A program made the position numbers and the translations under genes. Shown in pieces: positions 43,235 to 53,238 of a stretch of DNA of 64,000 nt; positions within the stretch are counted from its first letter, which is position 1, and every line of letters starts with the position of its first letter. Origin of the DNA: Oscheius dolichura (Eukaryota; Nematoda; Chromadorea; Rhabditida; Rhabditidae); NCBI GenBank assembly GCA_932521035.1, contig OW051495.1, positions 8,370,001-8,434,000 of the forward strand. The letters are read 5' to 3'. The notes under the pieces are model-generated. The model ran no database searches. It was not told where the DNA came from and saw only the letters and a list, made by a program, of their open reading frames with translations.

Positions 43235-44601
43235 ATGGAATCCTGCCCTCCCTACACCGTGGAAGATCCGAATTCCTGGTACTTTATCACGCTGGATGTA
43301 ATATTTTGTTTGAGTGTCATAGTTAATGTGTATGTGTTCTACTGTATCATATTCCTATCAAGCAGACAAATGAAAACATATCGTTGGTACCTGTTATGGC
43401 ATCAGATATTGGTATTTTCGACTGATATTACGGTAAAGATTACTCGGACTTGATCAAGCAACGATTGTAGATTAATTTTCTCGGACAGCCGATTATTTTC
43501 TACCCGTTTCGAATGGGATACCCTGCTGGAGTTTTAAAATCCGTGATTCCTTCTGCTCATTTTGTATCCTTCATTATGTTTACGCTCTTCTTCGGGGGAT
43601 GCAGTGATGCTCACCTGTTCCTCTACCGCCTGGTCACTATCAAAGGATACGACAATTTTCCTTGGCTTTACAAGATTTGGGCAGGAGTACCGTATCTCCT
43701 TTCGTTTGTTGTAATAGTACTGCAAATGTTTATCATACAACCTAATCAAGAAGCAACTATCCAGAAATACGGTCAAGTAAGTTGCAAATATTAAAGGAAA
43801 CGTCAGGGACCTTGTCCCCGGGGGACAGTGGTCCCGAAGCGACTGTTCGGTCACACAATTACCTTTTACTATAAAAAGTAGAAAATAAAAAATTAGCTGA
43901 AACCTAGCTTATTCGACGTAGTTTTTCACGCTCTTTCGAATGGTGCTTTTAGTTTTATGTGAAAATGTCAATTTCGCTTTGCCATTTTCAGCCGCTACAG
44001 TAACCCGCCAAGGTCCCTGACGGTTCCTTTAATAAGTCAATCGTTTTCTCGCTACCGATCCACAGCTGGAAACATTAAAATATTAAAATCTATTCCAGAT
44101 TTACACCTGCGTAAATGGAATTCTCCTTGATATTCCTAATTTCATAATATACGACGAGGATGAACTGAAAAAGACTGAAAAGTTGCAATGGGCTACAGTG
44201 GGATCAATCTGCGTAACCATGTCGATTTGTTTCTTTCTTTCTCTCAAAGCGACAACCACTAAAAGGATGTCTTCTCAACTGGTTAAATTACAACGCAAAT
44301 TTCTGCGTCAGTTGGTTGTGCTCATTTTTGTACCACTTGCTATAGTTGCGCTGCCTGGTTTAACTTTTGCTATTATTAATGACAGAAGAATATACGGCTA
44401 CAACAGTGGGTAGTGTTACAACTAAGACATGATATTTTAGCGTTGGGTCTTCTGGTGATTGCTGTCTGCTCAACGGTCAGTACGATCGGTGGAATAGCCT
44501 TGGTTCTAATGAATCCTACGTATCAGGCTCCATTCCGTAGACATTTTAAACGGGGGAGCAGAGTTTCTACAGTAGTTTCTTCCAATGTGAAGACAATGTA
44601 A
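43235..44601 (+). CDS. Srh-like serpentine chemoreceptor B
   Basis: Four exons (43235-43432, 43471-43776, 44099-44405, 44441-44601) encode 323 aa. Exon sizes and phases are those of receptor A. Motifs are ESCPPYTVEDPNSWYF, MKTYRWYLLWHQ, FRMGYPAGVL, HLFLYRLVTIKGY and MNPTYQAPF. Intron 2 is 322 bp versus 39 bp in receptor A because a 236-bp MITE is inserted; the splice sites are intact. The upstream in-frame MKNWNGL reading is not conserved, so the start at 43235 is preferred. The predicted role is ligand detection in sensory neurons. Confidence 0.87.
43794..44029. mobile_element. 236-bp MITE in receptor intron
   Basis: Terminal inverted repeats of 21 bp (starting AAGGAAACGTCAGGGACC) match with one mismatch at the other end. 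A TA dinucleotide lies on both sides (43792-43793, 44030-44031), or TTA/TAA if read as a 3-bp site. This fits a Tc1/mariner-like or Harbinger-like MITE. It has no coding capacity. Confidence 0.82.
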
Positions 44602-45042
44602 TGTAGTGTACTCGTTTTAAAATAAAAGAATACTCGTTTAATGAAGTGCTTTTGTATTTTGTTGCTCGGGGTCCGTCTGCCATTAACTCGGACCAATGGC
44701 TGCCAACTTCAGTCTCCTGTTCTCCATCCGTAACAAAAAAAACTAACGGATTTAGTGTTCAGTCCAATTGCTAAAAGTATAGCGTGGGCGTCAGGGCGCA
44801 AGTTTTGCTTCCTTCAAGGTTCGTTGAGCATGAAGCTCCTGATTTCTTGAACACGAAGCTGTTTCATACCTATCAAAAAAAACCAGCTGTTGTCCGAACA
44901 CCAGTCGGTTAATTACCTGACAATATCTGAAAGATCACCTGTATCACGTACCTTGCTTTGAATCAAATATAAGGTTCTGACTTGAGAATGCGCATTAATG
45001 ATTTTCACTTGCATTGCAATGTAACCTTCATTACCACCAGAG

Positions 45043-45240
45043 ATGAAGGACTGTCCTCCGTACTCGGTTGAAGATTCGAAATCTTGGTATTTTACCACCC
45101 AAACCATAATATTTTGTTTGAGCCTCGTTGTTAACTTATATGTATTCTGTTGTATAATTTACTTATCAAATAGACACATGAGAACCTATCGTTGGTACCT
45201 GTTATAGCATCAAACGTTGGTCTTTTCTACTGATACTATG
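45043..45240 (+). pseudogene. Srh-like receptor pseudogene, exon 1 only
   Basis: Exactly 198 nt, as in the intact paralogues, with MKDCPPYSVED, YVFCCIIYLSNRHMRTYRWY and a GTAAAA donor. The conserved LLWHQ is LL-stop-HQ because TGG became TAG (45205-45207). Exons 2-4 are missing; unrelated sequence and then a satellite follow. Confidence 0.88.
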
Positions 45241-45828
45241 GTAAAAAAAAGGGATGAACTCAACAAACTGTATGTCTTCTCAAAATACCGCGTGACCTGC
45301 TGAAGAAGTCTATTTATGCGGATTTCTCTTGATACTACGAGTCTCTCTGTCCAAATGATCAAAATAAAGGGCGGGGGGTTCCTTCTAGAACCCCAGTCTT
45401 CTGTCGTATCATTCCCCTTGTCGGAGAATTGGCAGAGAGGATAGTAATGGGGCTGTTATTTCTTTTTTCTTCGTGAAATTACACCGAAGAGCGTAAGTAG
45501 GCATTTGTTTGCTTTCTGAATGAGATAAAAGAGATAGAAAAGGATAGGAATGAGATTTCAGTCGGAGTACAACTTCTCGGCAGTGTTACCTTGAAGTAAA
45601 TCTTATTTATACACAAGAAAATACAATAAAACGCAATAAATATGTTGAAATAACACAAAATATGCAAAAGTGTGACTTTACCCAGAATTTCATTTTGGGG
45701 TGTGACTTTACCCCGAATCCATTTTCGGGGTAAAGTATCTCCCCCCAACCCACAGGGGCTCCCATAATCCCTAGGATTAAGACTTTTCCTAACTAATTTC
45801 AAAGATTCCTACCTCATTAATCCCATAA

Positions 45829-46456
45829 GCCTAAGTTTTGTCGAAATTTGGTCAACCTTAATCCCTTAAGCCTAAGTTTTGTCGAAATTTGGTCAACCTT
45901 AATCCCTTAAGCCTAAGTTTTGTCGAAATTTGGTCAACCTTAATCCCCTAAGCCTAAGTTTTGTCGAAATTTGGTCAACCTTAATCCCCTAAGCCTAAGT
46001 TTTGTCGAAATTTGGTCAACCTTAATCCCCTAAGCCTAAGTTTTGTCGAAATTTGGTCAACCTTAATCCCCTAAGCCTAAGTTTTGTCGAAATTTGGTCA
46101 ACCTTAATCCCCTTAATCCCCTAAGCCTAAGTTTTGTCGAAATTTGGTCAACCTTAATCCCTTAAGCCTAAGTTTTGTCGAAATTTGGTCAACCTTAATC
46201 CCTTAAGCCTAAGTTTTGTCGAAATTTGGTCAACCTTAATCCCCTAAGCCTAAGTTTTGTCGAAATTTGGTCAACCTTAATCCCTTAAGCCTAAGTTTTG
46301 TCGAAATTTGGTCAACCTTAATCCCCTTAATCCCTTAAGCCTACGTTTTGTCGAAATTTGGTCAACCTTAATCCCCTTAATCCCTTAAGCCTACGTTTTG
46401 TCGAAATTAGGTCAACCTTAATCCCCTTAATCCCTGAAGCCTAAGTTTTTTTGACC
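45829..46456. repeat. 41-bp tandem satellite, about 14 units
   Basis: The unit starts GCCTAAGTTTTGTCGAAATT and continues TGGTCAACCTTAATCCCCTAA. Units are nearly identical, with mainly C/T alternation at one position (CCCCTAA or CCCTTAA). Several units carry an extra 8-bp CCTTAATC duplication, giving a 49-bp variant. The last copies drift (CTACG for CTAAG). No spacers separate units, so it is a minisatellite and not a CRISPR array. Confidence 0.95.
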
Positions 46457-46682
46457 TTGACTAACAGAAAAAGGCTTACAGTCTTTTAGAGTTCTGGAGG
46501 GTGAGGAAAATGTTCGCTGGCATATTTTTTGGTGTCAATCGGTAGAGGACGCGTTAAGAAGACTGCCCATAAAAAGGTGCCTATTTGAACGTTTATACAA
46601 ATGAAACGATTCAAATGTAAGTCGGTCATTTATTTAATGGAATCATTTTTATGGATTACTGTTGAATGCCTTCTTTTTCAGG

Positions 46683-47024
46683 ATGAAATTCGACAATAAA
46701 ACACGAGCTTATATGACGGTTTATGTTGCGGTCAACATAACCTGCGCAATTGTTCTTTATGGTGGAAATAACCCTAACTAGGGAACGTTCGCTACATACG
46801 ACATCGGAAGAGGGGTGGTCACTACGAGTACTTCAACAACAACAACCACCACTGCCACCACTACTACAATCCCGAGCACTACCACGTCTAGGACAACGAC
46901 AACGGCTACTGTAACTCCTTCAACTACTGAAATAACTACAAATCCTCCCGGGAATCCTAAAACTACGACAGACGTCTCTTTCTTGATGATTACTGTATTC
47001 TCGGCACTTCTTTCCCTCTATTAA
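46683..47024 (+). pseudogene. Mucin-like Thr-rich gene with in-frame stop
   Basis: One continuous frame follows a TTTTTCAG acceptor: MKFDNKTRAYMTVYVAVNIT, then NNPN, a TAG at 46779-46781, then GTFATYDIGRGV, a Thr tract of about 45 residues and a hydrophobic tail (FLMITVFSALLSLY). The tail could be a GPI-anchor signal. The frame is the same before and after the TAG, so one substitution broke an older surface mucin-like gene, or the part after the stop is only a relic. An AATAAA lies at 47027-47032. Upstream exons were not resolved. Confidence 0.55.
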
Positions 47025-47249
47025 TTAATAAAATTCTCTTTATAATCTGAAATCTCTTGAAAATATAGGTATATCAGAAGAGCCGCATCCTTCCCGCTCC
47101 CTGACCACCCTGTTCTTTAATTCCTATAAAAAATCACCTGTCTCGTATATTTGCCTTCATAGACCATGCACACAATTTGTACATTAAATTACGCGAAGAA
47201 ATCAATTACCTCACTTGACACTTTGTTATTAGTCAACCAGTTGGCAACT

Positions 47250-48492
47250 ATGGAATATTGTCCTCCGTATTCGATTGAAGATCCAAATTCATGGTATTTC
47301 ATTATGCTCCATATTACGTTTTGTATAAGTTTAATCGTTAATGTGTATGTGTTCTACTGTATCATATTCCTATCCAGCAGGCAAATGAAAACATATCGTT
47401 GGTACCTGTTATGGCATCAGATATTGGTATTTTCGACTGATATTACGGTAAGGACTTTTTTACAATATGGCAAGCGCTGTTTGGAGACAAAAATAAACGC
47501 CTTTTTCCGGGTAAGGGGGCCGAATCAAGTAGACAACATCTTGATTCTAATAGAGCTGCACAATTCTATTACTCGGGTAATTTCTGGAACCAGTCTATGA
47601 GAAAACATAGGGCTGATAACTTGATTTCAGATCAATTTTCTCGGACAGCCAATTGTTTTTTATCCGTTTCGAATGGGCTACCCTGCTGGAGTTTTAAAAG
47701 ATGTCATCCCAAATGTCTATTTTGTATCTATCGTCATGCTTACGCTCTTTTTCGAAATATCCAGTGATGCTCATCTCTTTATCTACCGTCTGGTTACTAT
47801 CAAAGGATACGACTATTTCCCTTGGTTTTACAAGATATGGGCAGGAATACCGTACCTTCTTGCGTCGGCTGTAGTGATTATTCAAATGTTGATTGTTCCT
47901 AATCAGGCAAAAACAGTCCAAGAGTACTCAAAGGTCAGCCTCCCTCTCTCTTCAAGGAAGTTTCCCCTTTTTAGATCTACAGCTGTATAAATGAAAGTCT
48001 CCTGGATATCCCCAACTTCATAATTTACGCGGATGAAGAGCTGAAGCGGAATGAAATCTACCAGTGGGCCTGTATGGCCTCTGTCGTTCTGACCATGTCA
48101 ATATGTCTAGTCCTTTCCCTCAAAGCGACAACCACCGAGCACATGTCCATCCGCCTAATCAAACTTCAACGCAAATTTCTCTACCAACTGGTTGTGCTCA
48201 TTTTTGTCCCACTATCTGTAGTTTTCATCCCTATGGTAGTTTTTACCCTCATTCTGACTATGAAATTATACGAATATAGAGGTAAGATACCGCCTTTTCA
48301 GGATAGAAATATGGTATTTTAGGATTCGGTGAGCTTGTCATTGTCATATGCTCATCGGTCAGCACAATTGGTGGAACGGCCTTGATTCTAATGAACCCTA
48401 CCTATCATCCGGGGCTTATACGCCGTTTTCAACTGAAAACAACAAAGGTTTCCGTAATTGCTACTCCTACTCCAAGTATCCTCCCACTATAA
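47250..48492 (+). CDS. Srh-like serpentine chemoreceptor D
   Basis: Four exons (47250-47447, 47631-47933, 47975-48281, 48323-48492) encode 325 aa. It starts MEYCPPYSIEDPNSWYF and carries MKTYRWYLLWHQ, FRMGYPAGVL, HLFIYRLVTIKGY, then LKATTTEHMSIRLIKLQRKF and MNPTYHPGL. Sequence is closest to receptor B (exon 1 is nearly the same), so it is a recent tandem copy separated by a satellite and relics. An ATG at 47166 extends the frame upstream, but that part is not shared with paralogues. An AATAAA lies at 48499-48504. Confidence 0.88.
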
Positions 48493-48504
48493 ATTAGAAA
48501 TAAA

Positions 48505-49123
48505 GTCATTTTTAAACATAAATGTGAAGCGGAAGTGCCGTAATTGGCATGCCAAGAGTAGCGCGGGCTCCCTCCTGAAAGCTTGACATCCGGGAAGTTA
48601 CCAGCAGATGCTTTTCTGGGTAAAAGGCCTCCTGGTCATCGGATACTGCATCTTTCTAGTCCAATTTGAAGGAGTGTATTCACTAGTTTCTGTAGTCTCT
48701 TCTCTGAAAAGACCAATTTGTCACACTTTGGTTTTGATTTTGTTCAAACTTGTGAGTTACAATAATAGGAGAAGGTTCCGATAGATCAATTTTTCGAACA
48801 AATTGTTGCGTTTCTGTGACATAACAATCCTTGAACCAAATGACAAGTCAGTGTTCCTTCATGACCTAGGAGAATATAGAATTTTTCACATATTCTCCCT
48901 TTCAAACAAAGTGTTCTCTCGTTTCTTATGCGCATTTCTCTCCTTGGCCACAGACCGGAAGAGGCAGGCGTTTTGCACCCAAAACAGCTTTTGCCAATTT
49001 TATCTCCCTCACCTACGGAGAGGTTTCAAATTTCATTTTGAGAGAGACTATTAGACTTTATTTGGCCAAGTGTAAATACGCTCCCTTTTCATCAACAGAA
49101 TAACACATTCTTTCTCATCTGAC
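48505..49123. other. Intergenic spacer
   Basis: No exon or RNA gene is recognised between receptor D and the gustatory-receptor-type gene. Confidence 0.5.
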
Positions 49124-50992
49124 ATGGAATCTTCCGAGGACAGGAGCCTCACTTCTGATGGGAACCACGAACGACAGGAATTACTGTCAAGACCGAAAAA
49201 GAAGCCAGATGTCACCTCAATTTCCATGGGGTATTCTTTGACAAGAGAAGCTAGAAAACCTCTGTTATTCTTTTTGTATGCTATTGGTATCCACGATGGG
49301 TAAGAAACCTTCAAAACAGAATAGAAAGACCATTTCAGAGAGAATAAGAGCCGAAAGATAAAAGTGTACCGGGTTTTTGTATTGACTTTACTGGTGAGTG
49401 CTATGTTCAAATAGGCGGAGAAGTTACAGTATCATATTTACCCAATTTCCGTTCAAGATTTCCTGTTTTCAGCTCATCGCCAGTATTCGTCGCGGGTCCC
49501 AAGTCACCATTCGTAACCCCAATGCCCAGTTTGACTCCTTCCAAGATGCTCTCTTCGATCCTAACGTTGTGCTCTCTCTTAACAGGTTCCTCTTCTGCCT
49601 GGCTGGCTTTGTCACGACATCCATGTTGAGAAGATGCCGCCATCAGAGGAAAGACTTTCTCCAGGTAGTTGAGATCCACCAGGCAATTATGCCATTTTCT
49701 CTAATTTAGACGATAGACAATGGTATGGATCAAAATTATGCTGCATCCGTTTTTAAGAAGTTACGGAAAACTGCTCTAACTTTAGTGATTATCACAGCTC
49801 TAATGTGCTTTTTCGCCGCGACTTTGGATGTCACCTACAAAATTGGACTGTTTACGGGAAAGAGGCCCTGGTTGCCGCCGCTAATTACTTCCAGTCTTGT
49901 TTGGCTCCCGTTGGAAGGCTATTTGGTTTGTTTGATCCCTGGGAAGGAAGTGAATAATGGGCACGTGTTTAGGTCGTCCTGGCGCAAGGTTCTGTAACCA
50001 TGGTGGCTGTGGACTTCTTCATGAGCTGCACACTTTTGAGATATTTGGTCAAAGATGTCTGTCAGCATATGACAAAAATTTTTAGGTGTGTTTCTATGAG
50101 TCTGCCGATCACTAGAGCCTGTCGAGTGGGATAAGGGGTCTCCCAGGGGCCAGGCCATGCCCCGTACGGATGGAATCCTCCACGAAATAAGAGGCTATCA
50201 TTTTTATTAAAACAAACAAAATCCCACCCAGAAGTGAGAAACAGGCCAGATTTTCAGGGATTCTCCAGCTCTCGTCAAAATGCACCATTTGGACCAGATC
50301 CAAGCGCATCACCATCATCTAACCTTGGCGGTGACCAAACTGGAAGATTGTTATTCCTTCACGGTGTTCATTTACTACAGTTTCGCCATTCCGTGTACCT
50401 GTTTCCTGGCATATGTTGCTTATAGAAATGCAGGGGTATGTTTACAATTCCGTTTAAAAGAAGTAATGAGTTATAGTCAAATCCTGGTGTGACGGTTGGT
50501 ATGGGCGTTTGGATAACAACCATTATTATTCTACTGCTAATTATGAGCTTACCAGCTTTTCAACTTACTGAAGATGTAAAAATTCACGTTGGATAGGAAG
50601 AATGAACAATTTTTCAGGGAGAGGCCATCAAAAAAGCTGTGTTCCTCTTATACCAGAATAATCTCAAAGGGGAAGAAGACCCTCGGATCGCGGTAGGCCG
50701 AAAATCTCTCTATCCTAAAACCGTTGTTTTCAGACACAGTTTACGATTCTCATTTCTCAAATACAAAGTCATCAAATTACCGTATCTGCTCACAATTATT
50801 TCCCGATAAATAAGGGGATGCTTTTATCTGTAAGTGTCTATCAAATCTGTTTTAATCTTTTCCTTCCAGATGTTCTCTGTCATCTTCACGTATTTCCTCA
50901 TTTTAGTCCAATTTAGTGAGGGTGAGGTGCAAGTGTCCTCAGCTGCACTCGTGAACGCCATAGAATATTGCAGGAACGCTACAATGATGTGA
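49124..50992 (+). CDS. Gustatory/light-receptor-type 7TM protein
   Basis: Ten exons (49124-49299, 49339-49393, 49473-49664, 49710-49925, 49973-50085, 50258-50435, 50477-50575, 50618-50692, 50734-50829, 50870-50992) encode 440 aa. The long cytosolic N-terminus is polar. Seven hydrophobic segments follow. The end reads VSAHNYFPINKGMLLS, then TYFLILVQF, the signature of the invertebrate gustatory receptor superfamily (TY-hydrophobic5-QF). Nematode members of this superfamily include the light/peroxide receptors LITE-1 and GUR-3 and EGL-47, and the length fits. Which of these it matches cannot be told here. Receptors of this type have inverted topology and form cation channels. All ten exons keep frame. 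Confidence 0.88.
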
Positions 50993-51077
50993 TCGACCCG
51001 TTACTTTGTCAGCTTCCAGTGGAGCAAATCAAAATATTCAAAGAGTAAAATGTTTGGGTGAAAAGCAAAAAGGTTTC

Positions 51078-51142
51078 TGGAGATATAGGGAATTGAACCC
51101 CCAGTCCTCTCAGGGAGCGCTCTACCACTGAGCTATATCCCC
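51078..51142 (-). pseudogene. tRNA-Ala relic lacking the anticodon
   Basis: On the minus strand, 65 nt match the tRNA-Ala at 22151 in acceptor stem, D arm and T arm, including the TTTTCGT 5' flank. Eight bases (TAGCATGG) spanning the anticodon are deleted, leaving CTCCCTGAGAGG, and one G is added before the T arm. Both internal promoter boxes remain, but no cloverleaf with an anticodon can form. Confidence 0.9.
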
Positions 51143-51392
51143 ACGAAAACAGGCGCAATCGATCGTTAAAATGGGCCCGCTTGGTCAAAACTGACAGAAT
51201 TTCTTAGTGAAAATGAGCAAAAATCCCGTTGGAAATCTATTTTGACTTGACTTCTGGTCGGTTCCTATTCTGCTTACAAGAAAATTATGCAATGGCATCC
51301 ATTTTTAGGCTGTATTAATTCGCTTTTCCAGTATGAACGTCTTCTTCATAGAACCTTCAATCTTCTCAACATTTAGCTATACTCAGAATATG

Positions 51393-53238
51393 TCAATTAT
51401 TTATTATTCTCGATTTGGGTGATATGGCGACAATTGTTGTATTGCTATGTTTATTTTTCTTCAAACTGAATTGCCTATAGCTTGGGTTCACCGCGATCAG
51501 CACAATTCCTCCAAATGAACCATAAGTCGATACAGTACCCAGAAATAAAAACCCGACGTCTAAATTCGGTCCGTTTGTACTGGTTAAAGGTCCCGCTCAC
51601 CACTATAACCATAAACTTCGGCTGCTATAATATAAAGAAACGCGGTCCCTGGCAAGAGGACGCATATCATCGGAACGGCTACTTGTAGAACTAGATGTAG
51701 GAGAAATTTCCGTTGGAGTTGAGCAGATCTTCGGGAAATTGAGGTCCTTTTCAAGGTTCGGCGAGTAAAGTAAACGAGATTGACGCAGACAAAAACTAGC
51801 AAGGCTATCAGCCCCAGGGTTGGAATACACGTGAAGTAGGCTATTTTATGTTGATTGTAGACCATGTGTTGAGGTATGGAGTCAAAATTGTTCGGGATAC
51901 ATGAGTAAGCCTAGAAAAATGGTGTTATAAGGTTGAACGAATGTCTCAACCGGCTCCACGGGAGCCAGATGAAGCTGGGGCATCCCGGGTTGGGCTTGAA
52001 TCCATAAACTCACCTCAATTAGCTCCTCTAATAAGATGTTTGGATCCTCCCATACAAAAATAAAAGTAGTAAAAATATAGGAAGCCATACAGTAGAAAAC
52101 ACCAACTCCAATTTTATGCCACAAAGGAAAATGCTTCTTCCCCGTCGCTACGAGATATCGATAGTCGAATAAATGGACGACAGTTCCAAGTGAAAGTGGC
52201 AGTATAAAGAAAATAAAGACGACAATTTGATGAGATGATATGATATTTGAAGGCACGTATTTTAATAGACCAAGTGGATAACCCATAGGAAAAGGCAGAA
52301 GAATCACTGGTTGAGCAACGATGCAGAGCTGAAATTTGGAGATACGGTAATGAAAAGATTCCTTTGGTTATAGCTTTCCAAAAAGGCCTTTATTCCACAT
52401 ATTATCATTTTGTTTGAACCTTGAAACGCCTCATTTTTGGAAGACCAGCAGGTGGTAGCAATTCAGCTTTGAACTAAAAATATTTAGGCGCAAGGGGGTG
52501 TTTCGTTTTGAGAAATGGACAGAGCCTCCACCCTTTTTCTGAATTGCCCGGGGTTCGGAAGGAGAGAATTTTTTCAGAAAGGGGATTGGAAGTCGTACCA
52601 GCAATAAAGACGACTAGTAACCCCTGAATACGATGTGAGAAAATAACAGACCGGCTGTTATTGCCGTCTCCTTTCGTATCCCAAGTTTGCCGACCAATTG
52701 CGACTTCCTTTTTTGACATGGTTGATTAGATTGAAGGAAGGCTTCCTTTACGTTTCAATCTTACAAAGGACTATCTTTTCTGTTCTTTGAGCTGAAAAGT
52801 AGAAAGCACAGTGACGAAAGTCAAGCACTCTCAGCTGCCGGTTGGGTGAGTTTTCATTCGAGTAGGCATGGTGGAGTAATACACCGTCCTTGCACATAGT
52901 ATGATGATATATTGCCTTTTTATCCGCTGACAGCATCAGTTGATGCTCATCTCCCGCTTGGTTCATTTTGTATTCCCCCCATTTTTTCTTCTTTTCCCTG
53001 ATTTCAGGGCGTATTCACCAAGAAGAGATAAATTTGAACTCACCAAGATGTCAACCATCATGCATTGCACCTGATGAAATAATAGAAGCCATCTATAGGT
53101 ACTCATATGTTTAGAGGATCGGAATATTATGCAATAGATAACATAGGAATTAATAGTCGGGGTAACAAAGCAGAGCACGTCGGATATTGTTGTAAACCAG
53201 ATTTCGTGAGAGAATTCAAATGGCGGACAGTCGACCAT
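51393..53238 (-). CDS. Srh-like serpentine chemoreceptor E, divergent
   Basis: Four exons (53044-53238, 52014-52328, 51601-51910, 51393-51559) encode 328 aa. The start MVDCPPFEFSHEIWF, then MSTYRWLLLFHQ, FPMGYPLGLLKY, RRSAQLQRKFLLHLV and NPSYRQF match the family. It is clearly diverged from copies A, B and D and lies on the other strand. Exon count and phases are the same (0, 0, 1). Intron 1 is 715 bp, much longer than in the paralogues; I see no clear transposon ends in it. The product is probably an orphan chemosensory GPCR. Confidence 0.85.

Noticed and set aside
45829-46456. CRISPR-like array
   Set aside because: The repeats are contiguous with no spacers and the genome is eukaryotic; it is a minisatellite.
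47166-47249. Upstream ATG extension of receptor D
   Set aside because: In-frame, but none of the paralogues has this extension and all begin at MEYCPPY or its equivalent.
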